A stretch of 64,000 nt of DNA from the NCBI RefSeq assembly GCF_015712165.1, contig NZ_JADPZX010000003.1:248001-312000 (forward strand), read 5' to 3'. The notes beneath the pieces are model-generated. The model did not search any database. It was given only the letters and a program-made list of their open reading frames with translations, and was not told the DNA's origin. A program made the position numbers and the translations under genes. Positions 8,326-16,238 of the stretch are shown here, in pieces. This stretch comes from Streptomyces spinoverrucosus. Lineage in GTDB: Bacteria > Actinomycetota > Actinomycetes > Streptomycetales > Streptomycetaceae. The first letter of the stretch is position 1. Each line of letters opens with the position of its first letter.

Positions 8326-9036
8326 TTGACCACAGCATCCGTGCTGATGGCCGACGTCTTCCAGGTTCAGCCCTACACATCCCACTGCGAGGTGATCCAC
8401 GCCGAGGGCGCGCATGCCGTCATCGGCGTGTCGCCGGGCAACAGCTACTTTTCCGCCCGGCGTCTGCACGACCTCGCCCGCTGGGGGCTGGACCACTTCG
8501 AGAAGGTCGACTTCGTCTACACCGACCTGTACCTGGCCGAGATGTACGAGGCGTCCGGCTACACCCCCGACGACGCCCGCAGAAAGGCGGTGAAGAACCT
8601 CAGAGGCGTCCGCGCGAAAGTCCGGGACGCGGTGACCGTCGCCGACCCGGAGGGGGCGCGGCTGCGCTGGCAGCCGATGTCCGACTTCCGGTCCAACCCG
8701 TCGTACCAGGAGATCCACCGGCATCTGGAGTCCCGGCTGGCCACCGACGACGACTTCCGCGCGGTGTGCGAGGCCCTCGTGAGCCGGTTCCTGGCCGCCC
8801 GCGGGGAGGCGCCGAGCGAGCGGCAGCGCGCGGTGTGCGTGGAGTACGTGTGCGCGGAGGCCCCGCTGTTCCTGGACACCCCGGCGATCCTCGGCGTGCC
8901 GTCCTCGCTCAACTGCTACCACCAGCTCCTGCCGATGGCGGAACTGCTCTACTCGCGCGGCGCCGGGCTGCGCGCCTCCCGCAACCAGGGCCACGCCGTG
9001 GTCACCCCCGCCACCGCCGAAGGAGTCACCGCATGA
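8326..9036 (+). CDS. tRNA-dependent cyclodipeptide synthase (Rv2275-like, NYH type)
   Basis: A 236-aa protein that joins two aminoacyl-tRNAs into a cyclodipeptide. Active-site residues are visible: nucleophile S36 in GVSPGNSYFS, Y174 and E178 in YVCAEAPLF (AlbC Y178 and E182), and N39, Y198 and H199 (AlbC N40, Y202, H203), which place it in the NYH subfamily. From memory, it matches Mycobacterium tuberculosis Rv2275, a cyclo(Tyr-Tyr) synthase, very closely, especially LFLDTPAILGVPSSLNCYHQ and GLRASRNQGHA near the C-terminus. The start is TTG 8326, with GGAGGG nine bases upstream. Its stop overlaps the ATG of the P450. The product is most likely cyclo(L-Tyr-L-Tyr), by inference. Confidence 0.9.
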   Translation: MTTASVLMADVFQVQPYTSHCEVIHAEGAHAVIGVSPGNSYFSARRLHDLARWGLDHFEKVDFVYTDLYLAEMYEASGYTPDDARRKAVKNLRGVRAKVRDAVTVADPEGARLRWQPMSDFRSNPSYQEIHRHLESRLATDDDFRAVCEALVSRFLAARGEAPSERQRAVCVEYVCAEAPLFLDTPAILGVPSSLNCYHQLLPMAELLYSRGAGLRASRNQGHAVVTPATAEGVTA

Positions 9037-10241
9037 CCACCGCCCTGGACGCCGCCCGCGCCACGGACATCCTCGACTTCCCGTTCTCGTGGGACGGGAC
9101 GCGGGTGCCCACCGAGGTGGAGCAGCTGCGCGCCACGACCCCGGTGCGGCGGGTCCGCACCATCGCCGGCGACGAGGCCTGGCTGGTGTCCTCGCACAGC
9201 CTGTGCCGGCAGGTCCTGGAGGACGACCGGTTCTCCCTGAAGGACACCTCCGCCCCGGGCGTTCCGCGCCAGTACGCCCTGACGATCCCGCCCGAGGTCG
9301 TGAACAACATGGGCAACATCACCGGCGCCGGCCTGCGCAGGGCGGTGATGAAGGCGCTCAACCCCAAGGCGTCGGGCCTGACCGAGTGGATGCGCGCGGA
9401 GGCCGAACGCCTCGTCGACGCCCTCGTCGAGTCCGGACCCACCGCGGATCTGCGGGCCGCGTTCTGCGATCCGTACTCGGCCGCGATGCACTGCCGGATC
9501 CTCGGCATCCCGCAGAGCGAGGCACCTCGCTTCCTGCGCAGCCTCGACATCGCGTTCATGAACTCGCCGTGCCCCGTCACCGGCGCGAAGATCAACTGGG
9601 ACCGGGACATCAGCCGCATGAGCGCGCTGCTGAACGATCCCGCGACCCAGGGCCTGATGGGTGAGCTGGCCGCCCTGCGCGACAACCCCGAGTACGCGCA
9701 CCTGACCGACGAGATGCTGGCCACCGTCGGCGTCACCATGTTCGGCGCGGGCGTCATCTCCACGTCCGGCTTCCTGGCCATGGCGCTGGTCCACCTGCTC
9801 GTCCACCGCGCCACCTGGGACCTGCTCCGGGACCACCCGGAGCTGCTCGACCGCGGGGTGGAGGAGCTGCTGCGGGTCAACCTCTCCATCGGTGACGCCC
9901 TGCCCCGCCTGGCCCTCGCGGACGTCCGGCTGGGTGACGTGGAGATCAAGCGGGGCGAGCTCGTCCTGGTCCTGGTCGAGGGCGCCAACCTCGACCCGGA
10001 GAAGTTCCCCAACCCGCACCGCTTCGACGTGCACCGCGAGAACGCCGGCGACCACCTCTCCTTCGGCGGCGGTTCGCACTACTGCCCGGCGACCGCGCTG
10101 GGCCGAGCCCACGCCCGGATCGCCCTGGAGGTGCTCCAGCGGCGCCTGCCCGACCTGAGCCTCGCCGTGCCGGTGGAGCAGCTCGTGTGGCGCACCGGCT
10201 TCATGAAGCGCCTCCCCGAGCGGCTGCCGGTGGCCTGGTAG
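9033..10241 (+). CDS. CYP121-like cytochrome P450, probable cyclodipeptide C-C coupling enzyme
   Basis: A 402-aa P450 overlapping the cyclodipeptide synthase by 4 bases (ATGA). The haem ligand is C351 in FGGGSHYCPATALGR, where the residue two after Cys is Ala instead of the usual Gly. The I-helix reads FGAGVIST, like CYP121, in place of the canonical AGxxT. Residues corresponding from memory to CYP121 F168, W182 and S237 are kept as F175, W189 and S243, in AFMNS, INWDRD and GVIST. Near the end CYP121 has Q385-R386, but this protein has M391-K392 (GFMKRLPERLP). The pairing with an Rv2275-like synthase suggests intramolecular aryl coupling of cyclo(Tyr-Tyr) to a mycocyclosin-like product. No ferredoxin gene is adjacent. 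Confidence 0.88.
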   Translation: MTTALDAARATDILDFPFSWDGTRVPTEVEQLRATTPVRRVRTIAGDEAWLVSSHSLCRQVLEDDRFSLKDTSAPGVPRQYALTIPPEVVNNMGNITGAGLRRAVMKALNPKASGLTEWMRAEAERLVDALVESGPTADLRAAFCDPYSAAMHCRILGIPQSEAPRFLRSLDIAFMNSPCPVTGAKINWDRDISRMSALLNDPATQGLMGELAALRDNPEYAHLTDEMLATVGVTMFGAGVISTSGFLAMALVHLLVHRATWDLLRDHPELLDRGVEELLRVNLSIGDALPRLALADVRLGDVEIKRGELVLVLVEGANLDPEKFPNPHRFDVHRENAGDHLSFGGGSHYCPATALGRAHARIALEVLQRRLPDLSLAVPVEQLVWRTGFMKRLPERLPVAW

Positions 10242-10249
10242 CACGGCGT

Positions 10250-10282
10250 CGTCCCCGTCCCGCCACCCCTGGGACGGGGACG
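10250..10282. terminator. Hairpin terminator after the cyclodipeptide operon
   Basis: A perfect 12-bp stem, CGTCCCCGTCCC (10250-10261) with GGGACGGGGACG (10271-10282), has a 9-base loop. It starts 9 bases after the P450 stop and lies before the convergent permease gene, so it may serve both. Confidence 0.8.
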
Positions 10283-10320
10283 CCCGCTTGTCAGCCCTCG
10301 GCTCGTCGCCCCTCGGCTCG

Positions 10321-11877
10321 TCAGTCCTGCGCGACCAGTGCCGGCGTCGACCGCGTCAGCACCTCACCCCGGAAGAAGGCCGGGCTGCGCCACCGCATCA
10401 CGGACATGATCACCAGGCCCAGGGCCAGCAGCCCCACACCGATCACGAACACCGACCCCACCCCCAGCACGGACGACCCGCTGCCGTACGCCGGGTCCCA
10501 CATGTCGACCAGCGTCTTGGCGAAGACCGCCGCCAGCAGCACCCCGCCGACCACCGGGAACAGTCCCTTGAACACCAGGTCGCGGCCGGAGCGCAGCAGC
10601 TCCGCCCGGAAGTACCAGGCACAGGCGAAGGCCGTCAGGGCGTAGTAGAAGCAGATCATCAGGCCGAGCGCGTAGATGGTGTCGACCAGCACGTGCTCGC
10701 TGACCAGCGTCATCACCGTGTAGAACACGCCGGTCGCGATGCCCGCGGTGACCGTGGCGCGCCCCGGCGTCCTGAATCGGGGGTGCACCCGGGCGTACGA
10801 GGCAGGCAGCGCCTCGTACGTCGACATCGCCAGCACCGTACGGGCCACCGGGATGAACGTGGTCTGCAGGCTGGCCGCGGCCGACGCGAGCACCGCAACG
10901 AAGAGCAGGATGCCGAGGGCCGGGCCCATCACCGGGCCGGCCAGCGCGGCGAAGACGTTGTCGGAGGTCTCCGGGTTGGCGAGGCCGAGCCCCTGGTCAC
11001 CGGAGCCGACGACCATCTGCGCCGCCACACCGGTGGCCAGGTACGAGCCGACCAGCACCACCATGGCGACCAGTGCCGCGCGGCCGGGGGTGCGACCGCT
11101 GCCGCTGGTCTCCTCGTTGGCGGTCAGGCAGGCGTCCCAGCCCCAGTACATGAAGATCGACAGCGACAGACCGGCGGTGAACGCGGCGAACGACTGCACG
11201 GCGAACGGATTCAGCCACGACCACGAGAACTCCGCCGAGGTCGGGAACCCGGCGTCCCCCGCCTTCCCGAAGGCCATCGCCACGAACACGGCCAGCACCA
11301 CCAGCTGCAACGCCACCAGCGCGTACTGCACACCCTTGGTCGCGGTCATCCCGCGGTAGCTGATCACCGTCGCGACCGCGATCAGTGCGAGGCAGGTGAC
11401 GATGTGGACGGCCTTGTTGTCGTCCAGGGCGGCGACGGACTCACTGCCCGTGACCTCGCCCGCGAGCAGCCAGAAGTACGAGGTGGCCACGCCGGCCAGA
11501 TTCGACAGCACGATGATCGTGGCGATCACCAGCCCCCAGCCGCACATCCAGCCCAGCCGCGGCCCGAACGCCTTCACCGTCCAGGTGAACGAGGTGCCGC
11601 AGTCCGGCATCGCCTTGTTCAGCTCGCGATAGGCGAAGGCGACCAGCAGCATCGGCAGGAAGCCCGCGAGGAACACGGCGGGCATCTGCACGCCCACCTC
11701 GCCCGCCGTGGAACCGAGCGTCGAGGTGAGGCAGTACACCGGCGCCACGGTGGACACACCGATGACCGCGCTGCCCAGCAGGCCGACGGAGTTCCCGCTC
11801 AGGCCCTTGGCGCGCATGCCCCCGACGGGGGCCGCGTCCGTGTCTCCGGCCTGCGGCCGTACGTCCAGCTGAGTCAT
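10321..11877 (-). CDS. APC-superfamily amino acid permease
   Basis: A 518-aa membrane protein with about 12 hydrophobic segments. Helix 1 carries an APC-like motif (LLGSAVIGVSTVAPVYCLTSTLG), and the loop after helix 2 reads YRELNKAMPDCGTSFTWTVKAFG, the usual E-x-x-x-P-x-x-G-x-x-Y/F pattern. Further landmarks are SIFMYWGWDACLTANEETSGSGRTPGRAA near helix 6 and a short charged C-terminus. It probably imports an amino acid or small peptide-like substrate driven by ion or proton symport. It is convergent with the cyclodipeptide operon, so a link to that pathway is not supported by transcription. Upstream lies the katE gene on the same strand, separated by a strong terminator. Confidence 0.85.
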   Translation of the reverse strand: MTQLDVRPQAGDTDAAPVGGMRAKGLSGNSVGLLGSAVIGVSTVAPVYCLTSTLGSTAGEVGVQMPAVFLAGFLPMLLVAFAYRELNKAMPDCGTSFTWTVKAFGPRLGWMCGWGLVIATIIVLSNLAGVATSYFWLLAGEVTGSESVAALDDNKAVHIVTCLALIAVATVISYRGMTATKGVQYALVALQLVVLAVFVAMAFGKAGDAGFPTSAEFSWSWLNPFAVQSFAAFTAGLSLSIFMYWGWDACLTANEETSGSGRTPGRAALVAMVVLVGSYLATGVAAQMVVGSGDQGLGLANPETSDNVFAALAGPVMGPALGILLFVAVLASAAASLQTTFIPVARTVLAMSTYEALPASYARVHPRFRTPGRATVTAGIATGVFYTVMTLVSEHVLVDTIYALGLMICFYYALTAFACAWYFRAELLRSGRDLVFKGLFPVVGGVLLAAVFAKTLVDMWDPAYGSGSSVLGVGSVFVIGVGLLALGLVIMSVMRWRSPAFFRGEVLTRSTPALVAQD

Positions 11878-12060
11878 GAACAGGACGTTAAATCCTGCGG
11901 TTTCCGTGCCAACTCGACGTGACGTCGGCCTGGCCGGACACTCAAAATCCGATCATTCGACGGCGCAGCGTCCATATGACCTGCGATTGAAAGGGTGATT
12001 GCGATTGCTGTACCGGACTTCCAAAGTCGACTTCCGGGCGTCCGATATTCGGTAATCGCA
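11878..12060 (-). promoter_or_regulatory. Upstream region of the APC permease gene
   Basis: About 180 bases without a coding frame. It is clearly less GC-rich than its surroundings and holds the short repeated word GCGATTG at 11992-11998 and 12001-12007. It should contain the permease promoter, but I could not assign -35/-10 boxes with confidence. Confidence 0.4.
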
Positions 12061-12121
12061 GCGAGGCCCGATGTGGCGCGTCGCAATCTTTCCGCGTGAT
12101 CCGCGCCACACCGGGCCTCGC
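12061..12121 (-). terminator. Long hairpin terminator after katE
   Basis: A 20-bp stem with one A-C mismatch: 12061-12080 pairs with 12102-12121 around a 21-base loop. It begins 7 bases after the katE stop on the minus strand and separates katE from the downstream permease gene. Confidence 0.85.
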
Positions 12122-12127
12122 GCCCGT

Positions 12128-14404
12128 TCACACGCGTGCGGCGAACCGCTCCCACACGCGGTGGCTCCTCAACAGCCCCGTGATCTCCTCCAGCACCCCG
12201 GTGCCGGTCTCGCCGGTCACCACCCCGGGCGCGTCGGCGGGGACGCCCGCGGCCTCCAGCGCGGACCGCGCGCCTGCCCAGCCGCCGATCGCCTTGCCGT
12301 GCCGGAACACCTCGGCCAGCATCAGCAGCACCCGTGGGTCGGTGGGCCGCGCGCCGTTCGGCTCGCCGTTGCCCGCCTTGGCGTCCCGGGCACCGTAGGC
12401 GTCGCCGCCGGGACCCGGCACGCCCGCCAGCAGCAGGGCGTCGAACTCGATCGAGCGGGCCGTGGCGAACGTCCGCTGCACGGTGATCGGCTCGCCCTCC
12501 GAGTCGAGCTTGCCGCCGGACGGCGCGATCACCAGGGGCACCATCCCGCCCCTCAGGACGGTCTCGCGCACTACGCGCACCCCGTCCAAGTCGCCCGCTC
12601 CGTCGGTGACGATCCCGACGATCCGGCCGTCCAGCGGCCAGGTCCGGCCGAGCTGCGACAGCGCGGGGGAGGGCTCGACGGCCTCGATCGGCACCGTCGG
12701 CTCGGGAGCCGGCAGCCCCAGCCCGGCGGCCACCGGCTCGCACAGCTCGGGGTCGATGTTGGCCAGCACCCGCAGACCCCGCTCCTTGATGGCCTGCTCG
12801 TAGCACTTGCCCAGCTCGAAGGTGTACGCCGCGACGATGTGCTCCCGCTCCACCGGGCTCATGCTCCGCCAGAACCGCCGGGGCTGGCTGAAGTGGTCCG
12901 CGAACGACGTCGGCGCCTCACGGACCTTCTGCGCCTCGGGCACCGTCACCGGCGCCTCGATGTACGCGTGGGTGTCCGCACCCGCCAGGAACGGGCAGCC
13001 GCCGTCGAGCGAGTTCGGCCGGTAGGGCGCCGCGCCGCTGTGCACAGCCGTCTGGTGCATGCCGTCGCGCAGCATGTCGTTGATCGGCGCGTGCGGGCGG
13101 TTGACCGGGATCTGCGCGAAGTTCGGCCCGCCCAGGCGGGTGATCTGCGTGTCCAGGTACGAGAAGAGTCGTCCCGCCAGCAGTGGGTCGTCGGTGATGT
13201 CGATACCGGGCACGAGATGGCCGGGGTGGAAGGCCACCTGCTCGGTCTCGGCGAAGAAGTTGGTCGGATTGGCGTTCAGGGTCAGAAGCCCGATCGGCTG
13301 CACCGGCGCCAGCTCCTCGGGAACGATGTTCGTCGGATCGAGCAGATCGATGCCCTCGAACGTCTGCTCGGGCGTGTCCGGGAATGTCTGGATGCCCAGC
13401 TCCCACTGCGGGTACGCCCCCGCCTCGATGGCGTCGGCGAGGTCGCGGCGGTGGAAGTCGGGGTCGACACCGCTCGCGATCTGGGCCTCCTCCCACACCA
13501 GGGAGTGCACGCCCAGCTTCGGCTTCCAGTGGAACTTCACCAGCGTGGTCCCACCCTCGGCGTTCACCAGCCGGAAGGTGTGCACGCCGAAGCCCTCCAT
13601 CATGCGGAACGACCTGGGGATGCCCCGGTCGGACATGTTCCACAGCGTGTGGTGGGTGGCCTCGGTGTGCAGGGTGACGAAGTCCCAGAACGTGTCGTGC
13701 GCGCTCTGCGCCTGCGGGATCTCCCGGTCCGGGTGGGGCTTGCCGGCGTGGATGACGTCGGGGAACTTGACCGCGTCCTGGATGAAGAACACCGGAATGT
13801 TGTTGCCCACCAGGTCGAACGTGCCCTCGCTGGTGTAGAACTTCGTCGCGAAGCCCCGGGTGTCACGGACCGTGTCGGCCGAGCCGCGCGAGCCGAGCAC
13901 GGTCGAGAACCGCACGAACACCGGCGTCTCGACGTCCTTCCGCAGGAAGGCCGCCTTGGTGACGCTCGCCGCGCTGCCGTAGCCCTGGAAGATCCCGTGG
14001 GCGGCGGCGCCACGCGCGTGCACGACCCGCTCGGGGATGCGCTCGTGGTCGAAGTGGGTGATCTTCTCCCGCAGGTGGTGGTCCTGTAGCAGGACCGGCC
14101 CGCGGGAGCCCGCCTTGAGGGAGTGGTCGGTGTCGTACAGCCGGTTGCCCTGGGCGGTGGTCAGGTAGGGGTCGCGCTGCCCCTGTGTCGTCGGGTCGGC
14201 GCCGGTCGGCGTGCCCGTGGGGCTCACCGTCGCGGGAGCGGCCTGGTCGGGCTTCGGCGGCAGCGGCCCCCTCGGCTCGGTGGGTTCGTGCACGGGCGGC
14301 GACTCGGCTCCGGGCCGGCCCGGGACGCCCTCCGCGGGCCCGTCGTCACCCAGGGCGGCAGCGGCCTTGTCGGCCACGGCTTTGATGGGGTTCTTGTCGC
14401 TCAT
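12128..14404 (-). CDS. katE: Large-subunit catalase HPII type
   Basis: A 758-aa clade II catalase that disproportionates hydrogen peroxide. A Pro/Ala-rich N-terminal arm (residues 1-75) precedes the catalase core: catalytic His in RVVHARGAAAHG, Asn in DLVGNNIPVFFIQD and the proximal haem Tyr in RLFSYLDTQ. After the helical wrapping region, residues from about 600 form the DJ-1/PfpI-like flavodoxin-fold domain found only in the large catalases (DGRIVGIVTDGAGDLDGV; HGKAIGGWAGARSALEAAGV). Length and domain order are normal for the family. It is a single gene, ended by a long hairpin and preceded by a 155-base gap. Expression is likely tied to stationary phase or stress, as for relatives. Confidence 0.95.
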   Translation of the reverse strand: MSDKNPIKAVADKAAAALGDDGPAEGVPGRPGAESPPVHEPTEPRGPLPPKPDQAAPATVSPTGTPTGADPTTQGQRDPYLTTAQGNRLYDTDHSLKAGSRGPVLLQDHHLREKITHFDHERIPERVVHARGAAAHGIFQGYGSAASVTKAAFLRKDVETPVFVRFSTVLGSRGSADTVRDTRGFATKFYTSEGTFDLVGNNIPVFFIQDAVKFPDVIHAGKPHPDREIPQAQSAHDTFWDFVTLHTEATHHTLWNMSDRGIPRSFRMMEGFGVHTFRLVNAEGGTTLVKFHWKPKLGVHSLVWEEAQIASGVDPDFHRRDLADAIEAGAYPQWELGIQTFPDTPEQTFEGIDLLDPTNIVPEELAPVQPIGLLTLNANPTNFFAETEQVAFHPGHLVPGIDITDDPLLAGRLFSYLDTQITRLGGPNFAQIPVNRPHAPINDMLRDGMHQTAVHSGAAPYRPNSLDGGCPFLAGADTHAYIEAPVTVPEAQKVREAPTSFADHFSQPRRFWRSMSPVEREHIVAAYTFELGKCYEQAIKERGLRVLANIDPELCEPVAAGLGLPAPEPTVPIEAVEPSPALSQLGRTWPLDGRIVGIVTDGAGDLDGVRVVRETVLRGGMVPLVIAPSGGKLDSEGEPITVQRTFATARSIEFDALLLAGVPGPGGDAYGARDAKAGNGEPNGARPTDPRVLLMLAEVFRHGKAIGGWAGARSALEAAGVPADAPGVVTGETGTGVLEEITGLLRSHRVWERFAARV

Positions 14405-14559
14405 GGCACTCCCTGGAGAAGTAAGGGTCGAAATCCGATTCGCGCCGGTCAGGCCCGCAGCGACACCGCACGCGAGGCCCTGAGTACCCGAAGCCCCCGC
14501 ACCGAACCGTCCGCATTTCGGCCGGTTGGAGAGTCCCGCCTGCGTGGCACCTGGGTCGT

Positions 14560-15897
14560 ATGCAAGGGATACGAGCGACGGCGCGCACGGTCCGACGCCG
14601 CCACGGCGCGGCTGTGGCGGCGGTACGGCGGGCCTTCTCCGCCCCCGGCCGGGAGCGCGACCTGGCGGTGCAGGCGGTGAAGGCGGCGCTAGGGCCTGTC
14701 GTTTGGATCAGGTCGGCTGTGAGGCTCGGCGCCTTCCGGCCGGCCCGAGCGGGGCCTGGTGCGTGCAGCTGCAAGGCGGAGGAGGGCGGCGACGCGGAGC
14801 GTCGCCAACCGACGACAACGCGGCAGATGGGCGTGCCAGGCCCCGCGACGCCGGCATGATCCAAACGACAGGCCCTAGCCGCGTGGGTGGCCTGGGCGGT
14901 GGTGGGGTGGTGGCTGCGCGCGCCCATGGCGTTCGTGGCGCCCTGGGTGGCGGTCGTCCTGGTGGAGTCCACCGTGTACCGGTCGGTGGCGCACGGACTG
15001 CAGCAGCTGGCGGCCATCGCGGTCGGCACGGTGGCGGCCACCGCGGGCGTGCTGGCGCTCGGGAACGCGATGGCCGCGATGGCCCTGGTCCTGCCGGTGG
15101 CGGTGCTCCTGGGCAGCTGGCGGCAACTGGGCAGCCAGGGCGTCTACGCCGCCACCGGAGCACTGTTCGTCCTCACCGACCCGAACGTCGGTGTCATCGG
15201 CTCGGGTGCCCGGATCGCCGAGGCCGTCTTCGGCGCGCTGGTGGGCATCGCGGTCAACGCGCTGATCCGCCCGCCGGTGTATCTGCGCGACACCCGGGCC
15301 GCCCTCGAGGACGCGGCGGGCGAGTCGCACGACATCCTGACCTCCGTCGCCGAAGGGATCCGCGAGGAGGAATGGGAGGCGCGGCGCGCCGAGTTGCTGC
15401 ACGAACGGGCGTTGCGCCTGAGCCGACTGGTCGACCAGGCCCGCTCCTCCCTGGGCTGGAGCCGGGAGAGCCTGCGCGTCAACCCGCTCCACCGGCGCTC
15501 GCGCCCCTCGCCCGGCCAGGCCTACGACGACGCCGTCGCCGTCCTCGACTACGTCGCCGTCCACACCTCCGGCGTGACCCGCACCGTCATGGAGGCCGCC
15601 GAGCGGAAACGCGGCGCGACCCGGCCCGATCCCGGAATCGCCGGCCCGTACGCGGACTTCCTGCAGCGCGCCGCCAAAGCCATCCATCTGTACGCCCGGA
15701 CCCGCTTCGGCGACGGATCCGAGGACGAACTGCGCGAGGCCGTCGGGAAACTCGACCGGGCCCTGAACGCGCTGCGGGAACAGCTGCCGGGGTCGGTTCC
15801 GTACGACGCCGAGGCGCTGGCCATCCATGGCGCGCTGCTGGCACAGGCGAGCCGCCTGGCCGAGCAGTTGCCCCGGGACGAGCGACCGCGGGAGTGA
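14560..15897 (+). pseudogene. FUSC/aromatic-acid-exporter-type membrane protein gene interrupted by a MITE
   Basis: The first 44 codons (MQGIRATARTVRRRHGAA to KAAL) and the segment from 14878 onward (AAWVAWAVVGWWLRAPMAF) form one continuous protein once the insertion at 14693-14874 and one CTAG copy are removed. The joined product of about 383 aa has four to five membrane helices in its first 140 residues and a long helical cytoplasmic part. The 186-base insertion is a multiple of three, so the frame is kept. A single in-frame TGA (14857-14859), inside the right inverted repeat, ends the upstream part. A shorter protein could start at GTG 14887 and would lack the first helix. Function is inferred from the FUSC-like layout (small aromatic compound efflux). 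Confidence 0.75.
14693..14874. mobile_element. MITE-like insertion, 182 bp, perfect 18-bp terminal inverted repeats, CTAG duplication
   Basis: The left end GGCCTGTCGTTTGGATCA (14693-14710) is the exact reverse complement of the right end at 14857-14874. CTAG flanks both sides (14689-14692 and 14875-14878), making 22-bp perfect arms when included. There is no transposase gene inside, so it must have been moved in trans. It has split a membrane-protein gene. A decayed copy of the right end lies at 44544-44580. Confidence 0.9.
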
Positions 15898-15934
15898 CGC
15901 CCTGTCATCCGCACAGAAGTTGAATTCCCTAACT

Positions 15935-15959
15935 ATGCGAATTTTGAAGGCTTTCGCAT
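15935..15959. promoter_or_regulatory. Inverted repeat in AT-rich leader of the peptide operon
   Basis: Perfect 7-bp arms ATGCGAA (15935-15941) and TTCGCAT (15953-15959) are separated by 11 bases. The surrounding 15915-15965 is the most AT-rich stretch in several kilobases, with TTGAAT at 15920-15925 as a possible -35. It lies 69-93 bases before the start of the 62-aa peptide gene. It could be an operator or a leader hairpin. Confidence 0.5.
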
Positions 15960-16027
15960 CATTTGGGCGGAACCAGTCAACCCGAAGGCCGAAGGTACTG
16001 CCTTACACCCTGAGGGAGATGGTGTTC

Positions 16028-16216
16028 ATGCCTTCCACCGAAAAGGTCACCAAGGAAGTCCTCGGCATCCAGAGCACCGACATCGACGCGGTGCTCGACC
16101 CCGCCGAGCCGGACGGCGTCTACCGCGACAGCCGCGAGTGCGCAGCGCTCGCGCTGAACGAAGGTGGCGGCTCCCTGCTGCTGTCGCCGCCGACCCCGCG
16201 GCCGAAGAAGGGCTGA
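16028..16216 (+). CDS. 62-aa peptide, candidate precursor heading a five-gene operon
   Basis: A 62-aa peptide from ATG 16028, with GAGGGAG ending nine bases upstream; a second ATG at 16019 is too close to that site. The N-terminal half is helical and charged (STEKVTKEVLGIQSTDIDAV, acidic to residue 30). The C-terminal half changes character: single Cys38, a small-residue run CAALALNEGGGSLLL and a Pro-rich basic tail SPPTPRPKKG. That leader/core-like split, no signal peptide and its position first in a coupled operon suggest a ribosomally made precursor peptide, but I do not recognise the family. It could instead be a small regulatory or structural protein. The next gene starts 22 bases downstream. 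Confidence 0.6.
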   Translation: MPSTEKVTKEVLGIQSTDIDAVLDPAEPDGVYRDSRECAALALNEGGGSLLLSPPTPRPKKG

Positions 16217-16238
16217 CCGGATCGACGGGAGCAGCGAA

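Noticed and set aside
10321..11877. APC permease as the exporter of the cyclodipeptide pathway
   Set aside because: It is convergent with the operon and separated by a strong terminator, and APC permeases are mostly importers.
10288..11922. 544-aa plus-strand frame opposite the APC permease
   Set aside because: Dominated by Arg, Gln, His and Gly with no domain; the minus-strand frame has clear membrane helices.
12071..14089. 672-aa plus-strand frame opposite katE
   Set aside because: Shadow of katE, which has all catalase and DJ-1-like motifs on the other strand.
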